DNA of 21,679 nucleotides from an uncultured Clostridia bacterium (GCA_947385185.1 CANDJX010000009.1:1-21679); one strand, 5' to 3'. Positions 1 through 7,162 are shown, numbered from the stretch's first letter. Notes: generated by a model from the sequence alone, not told the origin. Translations and numbers: made by a program.

Positions 1-82
1 TTTTATTTTTCTCGGCTTTTTTCGCATAGCTCCGGCGTATGGCTTTCTTCTGCGCGTCACTCTTGCAATGAAATTTCGCCAT
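1..82 (-). CDS. Basic phage protein, second copy (N-terminal 27 codons, cut by window edge)
   Basis: Only the start of the gene is in the window. The visible residues begin MAKFHCKSDAQKKAIRR and differ from the complete 134-aa gene at 10251-10655 at one visible position (D9 for E9). The start codon lies one base after the stop of the upstream adsorption-like gene, the same TAACATG junction seen at the complete copy, so the two genes are probably translationally coupled. The protein is strongly basic, and a nucleic-acid-binding or virion-core role is inference only. It shows that the gene order of the complete phage module continues to the left of the window. Confidence 0.8.
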   Translation of the reverse strand, partial: MAKFHCKSDAQKKAIRRSYAKKAEKNK

Positions 83-83
83 G

Positions 84-1982
84 TTATTTCTCCCGGTTCT
101 TTATCTTGTTTACAAGCCACATCACAAACTTAAACGGTGCGGTTATGATCCATACGACCGCCTTTATGATCCACTTCAACAGCCATATTACGAACTTCAG
201 CAGATACGGCAACAACGCTATAACCACCGGCAACAGGATTATACCGCATACTACCGCTATGACTATAATCAGCCACGTCGGTAATCCTTGACACCCGAAC
301 TCTTCGCCCGGGGGCGGCGTTGTCTCCGGTATTATGTCCGTCGGATTGCTTACTACCGGAATCGTCTTGTATACACCTGCGCGGCGGAACGTAAGATCTA
401 TTATATCGAAATCGAGGTACGTCGCTACGCCTGTTGCGAGATATGCGTCCTCGGTCACCTTATTGAAACCGTCGGCGTTATCCGCGTGCCGGAATACCGT
501 TGCTCGTTCGCTCCGGTAATTACTATCCGTTGCGAACCGGAAAAGCATAAGCGTGCTGTCGGTGTTCTCCGCGTCGCGGTATGCTGCGTAAAAGTCGTTG
601 TAATCGCTGTCGGATATGTATAAGCCCTTGCACGTTTCGACCGACGACGATCTGAAGTCCGACGGTTTAACGGCGTGTATCGCCTCGATGTCCTTGTACG
701 TATCGGTGACCGTCAGTCCCCACATCTGCTGCCACCAGCTCGACCCGATGTGCGTATCCTTAAGACTGTACGTGTCCGTCGCTCTGATCGTCTTGACCGT
801 CTTTGCTTTGTCATAATATTCGAACAGCTCCGCCGCGTATCTGTCAAGGACCTTATCCGTTTTGCCTTTCGAATACTCGAGCATATAGTCGCGTATATCC
901 TCACTCTTGACAGTGAAGTCGTTTAAGTCCGGGGAACAGAACGAGAAATATAACGCGTTTATGTACTCGTAGAATATGAATCCCGCGTCGGCTATGCTTC
1001 CGCTCTGACTGTCGTATCTGTTCAGATTTTCACGGTACGGTACATCTTTCGGACAGTTATACATCACGTTCGCGAACCACATAAACCAGTCGGACGAACT
1101 GTTTAACGGACCGTTATACTTCAGATCGGTAGCAAAACCCAGATCGTATTCACCGCCATGTACGACCGTCTTTCCCATGTACTTGCTCCGAAGCTCCGTG
1201 TTGATCTGCGCGTCGTTGACTACAAGCACCGGATTAAGCCGCGCATACAGCCATTCGGCGGTAACTGCATACAGTTCGCCGTAATTCTTTATGAAGTAGT
1301 TCGGAACGGCAAAATACACGCTGTACAAAGTGTCCTGACTGCCCGAATAGTCGTTCGTACCCTCGGGGCGGTAGTATGTGCTTTGCACGTTCAGACGCAC
1401 CGTTTCGAGGTCGGTTTTCTTGCACGTCAGATCTTTGCCGTAACCCGTGAACGTCCACGTTCCGCCGACGGAATAATCCTTGCCGTATGCTTCGCCCATA
1501 TAACGCAGCTGTATACCCGCTATATCGTACCGACGCGTATCAGACGTCTTTTCAAACATCGATATATCGCTTATCCGGAACTTATAGAAGAGGTTATTAT
1601 TATCTCCGTTCGTCTTGTCTATGTACGTAAGCGGGATATTCGCATACCGCGCCGGTTCGTTATCTGTATCGTACTCCGTTGCTATGTTTACGGTATTGGC
1701 GTCCGCTTTGGTACTCAACGCTTTGCACGTCGGGTTATACACATACAGATACAACGCGTAATCGTTTCGATCGAATATGCTTTCGGTATATCCGTACTCG
1801 ACAAACTCGAGGATCTGCGGCGTGCCGTTGTCGTTCTTCGGGTACATGTTCAGATCGATGTCGTTTAGTTCCGTGTCAATAGACGCGGCGAAAACCGCAG
1901 GGGTGGAACTCGTCCACCCGACTACGGTCGCCAAGATAAATATAAGGAGGAAGAAAACTATGTAATGTCTGTTCTTCAACAT
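84..1982 (-). CDS. Large secreted/membrane-anchored phage protein, adsorption (pIII-like) candidate, copy 1
   Basis: About 632 aa. The ATG at 1982 is preferred over an in-frame GTG at 1988 because AGAGG lies five bases before the ATG and would abut the GTG. The N-terminus has a signal peptide ending near PAVFA. A long tyrosine- and aspartate-rich extracellular region of unrecognised fold follows. The last 67 residues hold a membrane helix (LLPVVIALLPYLL) and a run of amphipathic Trp/Lys-rich helices ending in NREK. Signal peptide, large ectodomain and C-terminal membrane anchor match the layout of filamentous phage adsorption/terminal-cap proteins, but no family was recognised. It is a paralogue of 10657-12603: the first about 40 and last about 80 residues are nearly identical and the middle is highly diverged. 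It sits between the 194-aa gene and a basic protein gene. The receptor-binding role is inference. Confidence 0.8.
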   Translation of the reverse strand: MLKNRHYIVFFLLIFILATVVGWTSSTPAVFAASIDTELNDIDLNMYPKNDNGTPQILEFVEYGYTESIFDRNDYALYLYVYNPTCKALSTKADANTVNIATEYDTDNEPARYANIPLTYIDKTNGDNNNLFYKFRISDISMFEKTSDTRRYDIAGIQLRYMGEAYGKDYSVGGTWTFTGYGKDLTCKKTDLETVRLNVQSTYYRPEGTNDYSGSQDTLYSVYFAVPNYFIKNYGELYAVTAEWLYARLNPVLVVNDAQINTELRSKYMGKTVVHGGEYDLGFATDLKYNGPLNSSSDWFMWFANVMYNCPKDVPYRENLNRYDSQSGSIADAGFIFYEYINALYFSFCSPDLNDFTVKSEDIRDYMLEYSKGKTDKVLDRYAAELFEYYDKAKTVKTIRATDTYSLKDTHIGSSWWQQMWGLTVTDTYKDIEAIHAVKPSDFRSSSVETCKGLYISDSDYNDFYAAYRDAENTDSTLMLFRFATDSNYRSERATVFRHADNADGFNKVTEDAYLATGVATYLDFDIIDLTFRRAGVYKTIPVVSNPTDIIPETTPPPGEEFGCQGLPTWLIIVIAVVCGIILLPVVIALLPYLLKFVIWLLKWIIKAVVWIITAPFKFVMWLVNKIKNREK

Positions 1983-1991
1983 ATCCACCTC

Positions 1992-2576
1992 TTAAAAAAC
2001 GATATGATCCGGATCGAGCTCGACCGTAACGTCCGTGCCGGGCTTAGGCGGCTCGGGCGGTTCTCCGTCGTCTACCTCGAATTTCTCTACGGTAAAGAAT
2101 ATTGATACACTCGAATTTCCGGACGTAACTGCAAGCTCAAAGAGATCCGCCGCGCTTTCCGGTGCGGTGGACACAAACACCGTATATTCCGGGACTACCG
2201 TCTGTATAATCTCGTGCATGCTTCCATATGAGATTACATTATCATTAAACTTAAACGCGCTCGACACGTCCCGTCCGTCAAGATCTTTCCATACATATAA
2301 CTCGCTTCCTATGTAAAACTCAAAGCCGTTAGATTCCGTCGAATGCGCCTTGACCGTTACGGTATACTCTTTATCCGATGTTATTATGATCTCGCTTCCG
2401 TTCGTTACAGTAACCCCGGACGCTCCGTTCTCAAGCGTTTCGCCGTCTATGCTAAGAAACAAGGTCGTTTGCTTAGCAAGCCCGAACCAGTCGGTAAAGT
2501 ATCCGGCAAGAACTACGCCCGCACCGATCACCGCCACCGCGACAACGGCTATGACTATATTACCTATATTTTTCAT
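1992..2576 (-). CDS. Small N-terminally anchored virion-like protein (194 aa), copy 1
   Basis: Residues 1-30 form a membrane helix (NIVIAVVAVAVIGAGVVLAG) followed by YFTDWFG, and the rest is a predicted beta-rich extracellular domain. A short proline-rich linker (EPPEPPKPG) precedes the C-terminal LDPDHIVF. The paralogue at 12613-13140 lacks the proline linker but keeps LDPNHIVF at its end. The gene starts after an AAGGCGGTG ribosome site and ends four bases before the AAGAGG site of the adsorption-like gene, so it is part of one operon. No known family was recognised. A minor coat or tip protein is the likely class, inferred from context and topology. Confidence 0.75.
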   Translation of the reverse strand: MKNIGNIVIAVVAVAVIGAGVVLAGYFTDWFGLAKQTTLFLSIDGETLENGASGVTVTNGSEIIITSDKEYTVTVKAHSTESNGFEFYIGSELYVWKDLDGRDVSSAFKFNDNVISYGSMHEIIQTVVPEYTVFVSTAPESAADLFELAVTSGNSSVSIFFTVEKFEVDDGEPPEPPKPGTDVTVELDPDHIVF

Positions 2577-2587
2577 AAATCACCGCC

Positions 2588-3715
2588 TTAGAATATGAGC
2601 GAGCTATTATCTAAGCTCACGTTTTCGACTATTGCCATTGACGCAGTGTTGAGCTTAATATACACATAATTTGTACTCGTTTGTCCCGAAGATAACACAT
2701 AGTCACACTTGATCCTGAATGCGTACTTGTTCCGCGTGGCATTTTCGAGATCGTTAAGCGCCGAAACGAATTTCGCAAAACTTTCGGAGCTCGACGTCGG
2801 CGTAACACCGATACCTGTCAGAAATTCACTGTCAAATACAAGATCGGTCGTTTCGGTTATCGTTCTGTCCGTAAAGTTCACCGCAAGTCCTTGACGACCT
2901 AATGAGGCTGTAAACTCCTCCGACATCTGCAACGTGTATGTTGCGGTATACGTCGGAGTAATAGTACCGTGCGTAAACGTAAAACCGCGATCAAAGGTAT
3001 TTGAATAGCTCGGGTCGGTTCGTCCCGTAGACTTATAATCCACTGTAATAGTTTCACCTATTCTATAATCGATAGTTTCTTTTACCGATCCGCGGCTTAA
3101 ACGTTTTGCCGTAACTACCGTACCTTTCCATTCTCTTATACGCCTCATATAATCCACTGTACATTCCGCTTTAATGTCCGGATCGTCCTCGCTCGCGCAT
3201 ACGATCTTTACCTGCTCGCCGATCTCTCCGTGCGACATAGTTACTACCGCCGTATGATTATGCTCGCCGCTCGGCGTGACCTGAACAAAATACGACGCGG
3301 GGTGAGTACCGGCATAAGTCGTAACCCATTCGGCAGAAGGATTGACCCACTCAACCGACCATACCACAGTTGGATTAGCCGCATACGACGGCGTCACCGT
3401 TGCGGTCAACGTATACGACGTTTCCGACAGCGTGGATATACCGTAATCTTCGTATTCGCTTACCGGTATAACCGCGCTCATGAGGGATATTCCGCTCTCG
3501 ATCACATCGGTTATGACCGCGCCGCCGTTATCTTCTTCCGGCTCCGGTTCAGTCTGTTCGGTTTTCTCGCCGCCGAACCATGTCGAGGTGTCCCAGTTCG
3601 TGAACCATGATGAGAAACACCCGAGTACTATCGTCGCTATGATCGCTATAATAAGTACACCGACAACGATCCACTTGACCGCGTCGGACTTTATGTGTCT
3701 GTTTAAGTTACTCAT
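2588..3715 (-). CDS. N-terminally anchored Ig-like phage structural protein (375 aa)
   Basis: A short basic N-terminus (MSNLNRHIKSDAVKW) precedes a membrane helix at about residues 16-33, then GCFSSWFTNWD and an acidic Glu/Pro/Thr linker. Residues about 95-190 read like a bacterial Ig-like (Big) domain, with TATVTPSYAANPTVVWSVEW and a VKIVCASEDDP strand. A second beta-rich part follows, and the protein ends SLDNSSLIF. It is a paralogue of its upstream neighbour (346 aa) and of the 334-aa protein at 13160-14164, with near-identical first 50 residues. The right-hand module has no counterpart, so this module carries an extra tandem copy. The conserved Cys at the end of the helix is not a good lipobox because Leu is at -2. 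Display on the virion and host adhesion are inference. Confidence 0.78.
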   Translation of the reverse strand: MSNLNRHIKSDAVKWIVVGVLIIAIIATIVLGCFSSWFTNWDTSTWFGGEKTEQTEPEPEEDNGGAVITDVIESGISLMSAVIPVSEYEDYGISTLSETSYTLTATVTPSYAANPTVVWSVEWVNPSAEWVTTYAGTHPASYFVQVTPSGEHNHTAVVTMSHGEIGEQVKIVCASEDDPDIKAECTVDYMRRIREWKGTVVTAKRLSRGSVKETIDYRIGETITVDYKSTGRTDPSYSNTFDRGFTFTHGTITPTYTATYTLQMSEEFTASLGRQGLAVNFTDRTITETTDLVFDSEFLTGIGVTPTSSSESFAKFVSALNDLENATRNKYAFRIKCDYVLSSGQTSTNYVYIKLNTASMAIVENVSLDNSSLIF

Positions 3716-3725
3716 AACGCACCTC

Positions 3726-4766
3726 TCAAAGTATTACGTTGTCTTCCGACAAATCCACACTATACGTTGTGATCCAATCCGAAGGGAACTGAAAACTATA
3801 TACAAGAGTTTTTTCCTCTCGATCAAGATCAAAAGTACCCCCGCATTGTATTTTTACTCGAAGTTCGTAACGGTTATGGAAAACCAACTGTTTATACAAC
3901 GATTCCGGATCGGCTCTGTATGTCTCCAATGCTTCCGTCGTAAAATTATCTCCCAAAACGATCACGCCGACTATATAGAACAACGTCGTTTTATACGGCT
4001 CGCCTAAAGTACGACTGTATAAGACTTGATTATTGACTACATCGTAAATCTCATAGCCATTCCAAGAAAAAGTTCTGTCTACAGTCCCTATAGTCTTTGT
4101 CGGAAGAATATCAAAAGAACGATCCGCCGCAACTTCTTCCGCAAACGTATCGTAACCGCTGACCGCCTTAATATCCAATGCTTCATCAATCAATACTTCG
4201 GTGCCCAATATCGTAATTCCCGAAAGTTTCTTTTTGCAGTCTATTGTACATGTGCCAGATCCAAGAGAATACAAATGCGACGTATCGGTTTCCTTGTACA
4301 TTGTGCAGCTCAATATGATCACATGATCGAACTGCTCCTTAAGCGTTAAATACGCCGTAGGCGTACCTGTATCCGAAGTCGTAAGTAATACAAAATCACT
4401 CGAAACTTTCGGTCCGTAATGACCGTCATCATAATCCGACCACAACCGCCATACATAGTCCATACCCGATACGGGTTCCACTACGGATACTGCCGCGTCC
4501 GGATCACCTTCGGTCACATCGTCCAAAAAAGCAAAAGCTATTTCCGACTCTATTGCGACCGGCTTTACAATGAGATCGCTTTCTTTCTCCGGTTCTGTCT
4601 GTTCGGTGCCGTCTTTGGTCTGTCCGAACCACGTTTCAACGTCCCAGTTCGTAAACCACGACGAGAAACACCCGAGTACTATCGTCGCGATTATAGCGAT
4701 AAGTACTATACCGACGATTACCCATTTCACTGCGTCTGAACGCATGTGTCTGTTTAAGTTATTCAT
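3726..4766 (-). CDS. N-terminally anchored Ig-like phage structural protein (346 aa)
   Basis: It has the same build as its 375-aa neighbour: basic MNNLNRHMRSDAVKW, membrane helix, CFSSWFTNWDVETWFG, acidic linker, then beta-rich ectodomain ending DLSEDNVIL. The start and its AAGGAG site are nearly base-identical to those of the 334-aa gene at 14164 over roughly the last 175 bases, whereas the ectodomains share little. It is the first gene of the left structural module, 53 bp after the 99-aa gene, with no convincing promoter in the gap. Transcription probably reads through from upstream. Function is inferred from topology and context only. Confidence 0.78.
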   Translation of the reverse strand: MNNLNRHMRSDAVKWVIVGIVLIAIIATIVLGCFSSWFTNWDVETWFGQTKDGTEQTEPEKESDLIVKPVAIESEIAFAFLDDVTEGDPDAAVSVVEPVSGMDYVWRLWSDYDDGHYGPKVSSDFVLLTTSDTGTPTAYLTLKEQFDHVIILSCTMYKETDTSHLYSLGSGTCTIDCKKKLSGITILGTEVLIDEALDIKAVSGYDTFAEEVAADRSFDILPTKTIGTVDRTFSWNGYEIYDVVNNQVLYSRTLGEPYKTTLFYIVGVIVLGDNFTTEALETYRADPESLYKQLVFHNRYELRVKIQCGGTFDLDREEKTLVYSFQFPSDWITTYSVDLSEDNVIL

Positions 4767-4819
4767 AAAAATACTCCTTGTATTATATTTCGTCGATATA
4801 CCTCAATTCACTTGCGCGC

Positions 4820-5119
4820 TTACTTCTCTATTCCGAAATAAGCGACTGTCTTTTTATTACGCTTACCCCGATCGTCATAAAAATGGTCGACAATCTGAGC
4901 TTTTGCCGCACGGTTTAAGTCATAAGTATTGCCTTTATACTTCAGCTTACTTTTATCTGAAGCGGTAACAATCATATTCGGCATAGTCATTTCTATCTTA
5001 CCAATAAAACGATACTTATTATTTAAGTATTTTTTTCCGTTCTTTCCTATAACCCAAGCTTCGTTTGACGGTATAAGACGTACGCCTTTATGACTTAAAC
5101 TATAATTTACACTTGACAT
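4820..5119 (-). CDS. Hypothetical phage protein (99 aa)
   Basis: A small Lys/Tyr-rich soluble protein, not recognised. It has no signal peptide or membrane helix, so it is not an obvious major coat protein. Segments such as VIGKNGKKYLNNKYRFIG and KLKYKGNTYDL suggest a small beta-rich fold. It starts after GGGAGA and follows a hairpin-containing gap after the 117-aa gene. The 346-aa structural gene begins 53 bp downstream. By position it lies between the replication/regulatory genes and the structural module. Confidence 0.65.
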   Translation of the reverse strand: MSSVNYSLSHKGVRLIPSNEAWVIGKNGKKYLNNKYRFIGKIEMTMPNMIVTASDKSKLKYKGNTYDLNRAAKAQIVDHFYDDRGKRNKKTVAYFGIEK

Positions 5120-5155
5120 AATTAGTCTCCCATGCTACAATTATTAAGCCATCAG

Positions 5156-5190
5156 CCCCTGTACGGGGAAGTCACGGGATTTCCGCGTGA
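5156..5190. other. Two adjacent hairpins in the phage intergenic gap
   Basis: CCCC-TGTAC-GGGG (5156-5168) and TCACG-GGATTTCCG-CGTGA (5172-5190) lie three bases apart in the 121-bp gap between the 117-aa and 99-aa genes. Hairpin clusters in filamentous phage intergenic DNA often act as complementary-strand origins or packaging signals. They could equally shape the leader of the 99-aa mRNA. Confidence 0.4.
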
Positions 5191-5229
5191 ACAGAGAAGA
5201 ACATTTGGCTTTTAGTGTAGACTTCTCAA

Positions 5230-5255
5230 AACCGCCCGATTCATTTCGAGCGGTT
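5230..5255. terminator. Terminator-like hairpin at the end of the 117-aa gene
   Basis: The arms AACCGCCCGA and TCGAGCGGTT pair over nine of ten positions and overlap the stop codon of the 117-aa gene. On the minus strand only a short T run (TTTTGAG) follows; on the plus strand ATTTTTG follows. It is probably a weak or partial terminator, or an RNA 3'-end stabiliser, for the leftward transcript. Confidence 0.45.
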
Positions 5256-5594
5256 ATTTTTGTGAGATTTTACCTTGCCCTTAGTCGACCTGCTATTCCC
5301 ATATCTCGTATCTATTCCACTCTTTTTCAAAGCACAAGATACGATATAGTCCGCCGCTCCGTTACTCTTGTACGTACTGCCTAATGTGCCGTCTTTGTTA
5401 ATAACCGTCGCTGTATGCACTACATTTCCGTTTCGATCGAGTCTGTCCGCGCGCGTTACAAGTACATTATACTTGCCGACTCTGCATATACGCGACTCGC
5501 CGGGATTCGAAAAACCACCGCCGACACTATTCCATATCGTGCTCCGGTTAACACTCGGACGACGCACTTCAGTTACTCTTACATTTCTTGCCAT
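5241..5594 (-). CDS. Hypothetical basic phage protein (117 aa)
   Basis: A basic, Arg/Asn/Ser-rich small protein with no membrane segment and no recognised family. The N-terminus is MARNVRVTEVRRPSV and the C-terminus is a Lys/Arg/Ser tail. It has an excellent AAAGGAGGTG ribosome site, preceded by a small hairpin (GCACT-CA-AGTGC on the plus strand, 5610-5621). It lies just downstream of the tRNA-like element and upstream of the 99-aa gene. DNA binding is possible from composition but unproven. Confidence 0.68.
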   Translation of the reverse strand: MARNVRVTEVRRPSVNRSTIWNSVGGGFSNPGESRICRVGKYNVLVTRADRLDRNGNVVHTATVINKDGTLGSTYKSNGAADYIVSCALKKSGIDTRYGNSRSTKGKVKSHKNNRSK

Positions 5595-5640
5595 ATTTCT
5601 TTTTCACCTCCTTTGCACTCAAGTGCGTGGATTTTTGTTT

Positions 5641-5709
5641 TGGCGCGGCGTGCCGGAATCGCACCGACTCTACTAAGCTGCCTGGCAGCTTGACCCTACG
5701 GTTCACCGC
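5641..5709 (-). ncRNA. tRNA-like element with encoded CCA and reduced D-arm
   Basis: The minus strand folds as a 69-nt cloverleaf-like unit. The acceptor GCGGTGA pairs with ACGCCGC (six pairs counting one G-U). There is a mini D-arm ACC-GTAG-GGT, an anticodon-like arm AAGCT-GCCAGGC-AGCTT, a six-base variable region, a T-like arm GTCGG-TGCGATT-CCGGC, discriminator G and a genomic CCA. Departures from a working tRNA: the D region is only 11 nt and lacks the GG pair, base 33 is C rather than U, and T-loop base 55 is G. It is more likely a tRNA mimic, a decayed tRNA or a structured single-stranded DNA element than a decoding tRNA. It fills much of a 195-bp gap between the 74-aa and 117-aa genes, and a further GC hairpin (GCGGG...CCCGC) lies just upstream. 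Confidence 0.4.
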
Positions 5710-5789
5710 ATAAAGCGGGTTTGTTTAGGCTCGCCCCGCGAACTGCCTTACCGGGAGTCCTTACGAGTTTTTATGAATGAGGTATGACG

Positions 5790-6014
5790 CTAATTTATTG
5801 AAGCTTTTTCCGGGAATTCTTCGGCAAACGCGCTCATACAAACTCGACGTTCACGATACCGTAAATCTTTTCCGGTTTCTTTATCCTCAAAATACTTTAC
5901 TTCAATCGGTACGAATACATTTCCGCACTGTACGTAGAAATTGACCGCAGTCTTTTCTTTGCCTTCCTTATCCTTGTAAGTGGCGTTCTTCTTGAATAAC
6001 TTTACCTCTGCCAT
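5790..6014 (-). CDS. Small phage protein (74 aa), possible ssDNA-binding protein
   Basis: Begins MAEVKLFKKNATYKDKEGK and is lysine- and aromatic-rich with alternating strands (AVNFYVQCGNVFVPIEV). Size, charge pattern and position among replication genes fit a small OB-fold single-stranded DNA-binding protein of the kind filamentous phages use to coat viral DNA, but no diagnostic motif identifies it. The ribosome site GAAGGAGGCC is strong. It lies upstream of the tRNA-like element and downstream of the 54-aa gene, all in one leftward series. Confidence 0.65.
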   Translation of the reverse strand: MAEVKLFKKNATYKDKEGKEKTAVNFYVQCGNVFVPIEVKYFEDKETGKDLRYRERRVCMSAFAEEFPEKASIN

Positions 6015-6034
6015 AATGGCCTCCTTCGGCTCTC

Positions 6035-6118
6035 GCCTTAAAATGTAATATTTGCCTACCTTCCGAAAAGGGAAGGATACAGCCTTAATTGTTTTATAAT
6101 ACTTACCTACTTACGAAA
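6035..6118. repeat. Imperfect direct repeat of about 35 bp
   Basis: Two related stretches, 6035-6068 and 6082-6118, both begin GCCTTA and continue through an AT-rich core into a CCTAC/CGAAA end. The second covers the stop codon of the 54-aa gene and the first covers the leader of the 74-aa gene. Between them lies a small inverted repeat (CCTTCC/GGAAGG). This could be a local duplication or paired binding sites. Confidence 0.4.
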
Positions 6119-6275
6119 TAGCCCGATACACGCAGAGCAGACCCCACCCGGATTCCCACTTCGCCGACATCTCTGCAAACTCAATCCGGGCTTCCTTGAT
6201 ATTATCCGCTAAGATCATGTGAAAAGTACATATACCGCTTTTAGCAGGCAAAACTTTGAATAAATACTCGTTCAT
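6111..6275 (-). CDS. Small hypothetical phage protein (54 aa)
   Basis: An ATG at 6275 overlaps the TGA of the 67-aa gene as ATGA, the usual sign of translational coupling. The product starts MNEYLFKVLPAKSGICTF and ends VYRAIS, with Trp-rich WESGWG in the middle. It has no membrane segment and no recognised family. The phase with its neighbour, the coupling and the ordinary codon use support a real gene despite its size. Confidence 0.6.
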   Translation of the reverse strand: MNEYLFKVLPAKSGICTFHMILADNIKEARIEFAEMSAKWESGWGLLCVYRAIS

Positions 6276-6475
6276 AATGCGCCTACTTTACGTAACTGTT
6301 CTTCGATCTCGAAAAACGATTCTTTGACGTAAAAACCGCGACGGTCACCACGTTTATCAAAACTCATAACAAAGAATACTTTACCGTCTTGATCTAACAA
6401 TACTTCCAATACCCTGGAAAGCGGAATTAACTCTAATTCATTTGAATCCTTATCCGTTACTTTAATAAATTTCAT
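6272..6475 (-). CDS. Small hypothetical phage protein (67 aa)
   Basis: Begins MKFIKVTDKDSNELELIPLS and is acidic and soluble, with a strand-rich first half and a helical end (SFFEIEEQLRKVG). The ribosome site GGGAGGT is strong. It is the first leftward gene after the divergent toxin-antitoxin promoter region, so it may be an early or regulatory phage product. No family was recognised. It overlaps the 54-aa gene by four bases. Confidence 0.68.
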   Translation of the reverse strand: MKFIKVTDKDSNELELIPLSRVLEVLLDQDGKVFFVMSFDKRGDRRGFYVKESFFEIEEQLRKVGAL

Positions 6476-6512
6476 TTTTAATACCTCCCAAAAAATATCA
6501 AGAACAATAAAA

Positions 6513-6549
6513 AATGGGATAGAGAATTTTCTTACTGTTCTATACCATT
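6513..6549. promoter_or_regulatory. Inverted repeat between divergent genes
   Basis: AATGGGATAGA (6513-6523) and TCTATACCATT (6539-6549) match over ten of eleven paired positions, separated by 15 bases. They sit upstream of the 67-aa gene, next to a TATAAT-like hexamer on the minus strand (6547-6552). This could be an operator for the leftward genes. No clear -35 partner was found. Confidence 0.4.
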
Positions 6550-6571
6550 ATAAAACTTTACAATTTTATAA

Positions 6572-6601
6572 AATAAACGTACTTTTTTGCGTACGTTTAT
6601 T
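6572..6601. promoter_or_regulatory. 11-bp perfect inverted repeat at the toxin-antitoxin promoter (putative YefM operator)
   Basis: AATAAACGTAC and GTACGTTTATT flank an eight-base spacer and run into the -35 box of the yefM promoter. Each arm contains a GTAC core, resembling the TGTACA-centred palindromes known for YefM-YoeB autoregulation. Position and symmetry support autorepression by the antitoxin or complex. Confidence 0.55.
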
Positions 6602-6628
6602 GACTTTCTGCATATACTATGTTATACT
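6600..6628 (+). promoter_or_regulatory. yefM-yoeB promoter
   Basis: TTGACT (6600-6605), exactly 17 bases, then TATACT (6623-6628). The antitoxin ATG follows 23 bases later with a GGAGGTGA ribosome site. The -35 overlaps the inverted repeat described separately. Confidence 0.75.
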
Positions 6629-6650
6629 TGAAAAAACGGAGGTGATTTAT

Positions 6651-6905
6651 ATGTCGGTTACAAACGCAACTAATTTCAGGAAGAACGTTTATAAGTATCT
6701 GGATAACGCTATTTACAATAACGATCCGGTTATAGTTACCACAAAGAGCGGAAATGCCGTTATTATGAATGAGGAAGATTATCGCAGTCTTATGGAGACG
6801 CTTTATCTGTACAGTATTCCGGGAATGAAAGAATCGATCGAAGAGGGAATCAACACGCCGTTTGAGGAATGCCGTGAATTTAACTGGCGCGAGGAATTAA
6901 AGTAA
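6651..6905 (+). CDS. yefM: YefM/Phd-family antitoxin
   Basis: 84 aa. The start at 6651 is set by the GGAGGTGA site eight bases upstream. The sequence follows the YefM pattern: NFRKNVYKYLDNAI at the N-terminus, then PVIVTTKSGNAVIMNEEDY, LYLYSIPGMKESIEEG and an acidic C-terminus that in the family wraps the toxin. It is expected to neutralise the downstream YoeB and, with it, repress the promoter. The stop overlaps the toxin start as TAATG. This pair is the only rightward gene set in the phage-like region. Confidence 0.92.
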   Translation: MSVTNATNFRKNVYKYLDNAIYNNDPVIVTTKSGNAVIMNEEDYRSLMETLYLYSIPGMKESIEEGINTPFEECREFNWREELK

Positions 6906-7162
6906 TGTATAAAATCCTCATTGAAAAACAAGCGGATAAAGACTTACAAAAAATATTAAAATCCAACTTAAAGACGAAGTTATACCGGCTTATGGAGATT
7001 ATCGAAGAAACGCCGTATTCTCCGCCTGTGGAAAAATTGACCGGGACAAATAATGTTTTTTCCCGAAGAATTAACATACAGCACCGTTTGGTCTATGAGG
7101 TGAACGAAGAAACGAAAACTATAAAAATAATCAGAATGTGGTCGCATTACGGAGATAACTAA
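6905..7162 (+). CDS. yoeB: YoeB-family ribosome-dependent mRNA interferase toxin
   Basis: 85 aa, the usual length of the family. It starts MYKILIEKQADKDLQKI and ends with the typical RRINIQHRLVYEV...RMWSHYGDN. Residues matching the catalytic set of E. coli YoeB (E46, R65, H83, Y84) are E43, R61, H81 and Y82, so the toxin looks intact. YoeB enzymes cut mRNA in the ribosomal A site. Translation is coupled to the antitoxin by the TAATG overlap. A bidirectional terminator follows at once. Its position between the phage Rep and the small phage genes suggests a maintenance or defence cargo of the element. Confidence 0.93.
   Translation: MYKILIEKQADKDLQKILKSNLKTKLYRLMEIIEETPYSPPVEKLTGTNNVFSRRINIQHRLVYEVNEETKTIKIIRMWSHYGDN

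Noticed and set aside
1158..1868. 236-aa plus-strand frame opposite the left adsorption-like gene
   Set aside because: No ribosome site or promoter, and the product resembles nothing but a reverse-frame translation. The minus frame has a signal peptide, an anchor and a paralogue.
2588..4766. Lipoprotein assignment for the Ig-like phage proteins
   Set aside because: A Cys follows the helix in all three, but the -2 position is Leu and the upstream stretch reads as a membrane anchor rather than a clear lipobox.
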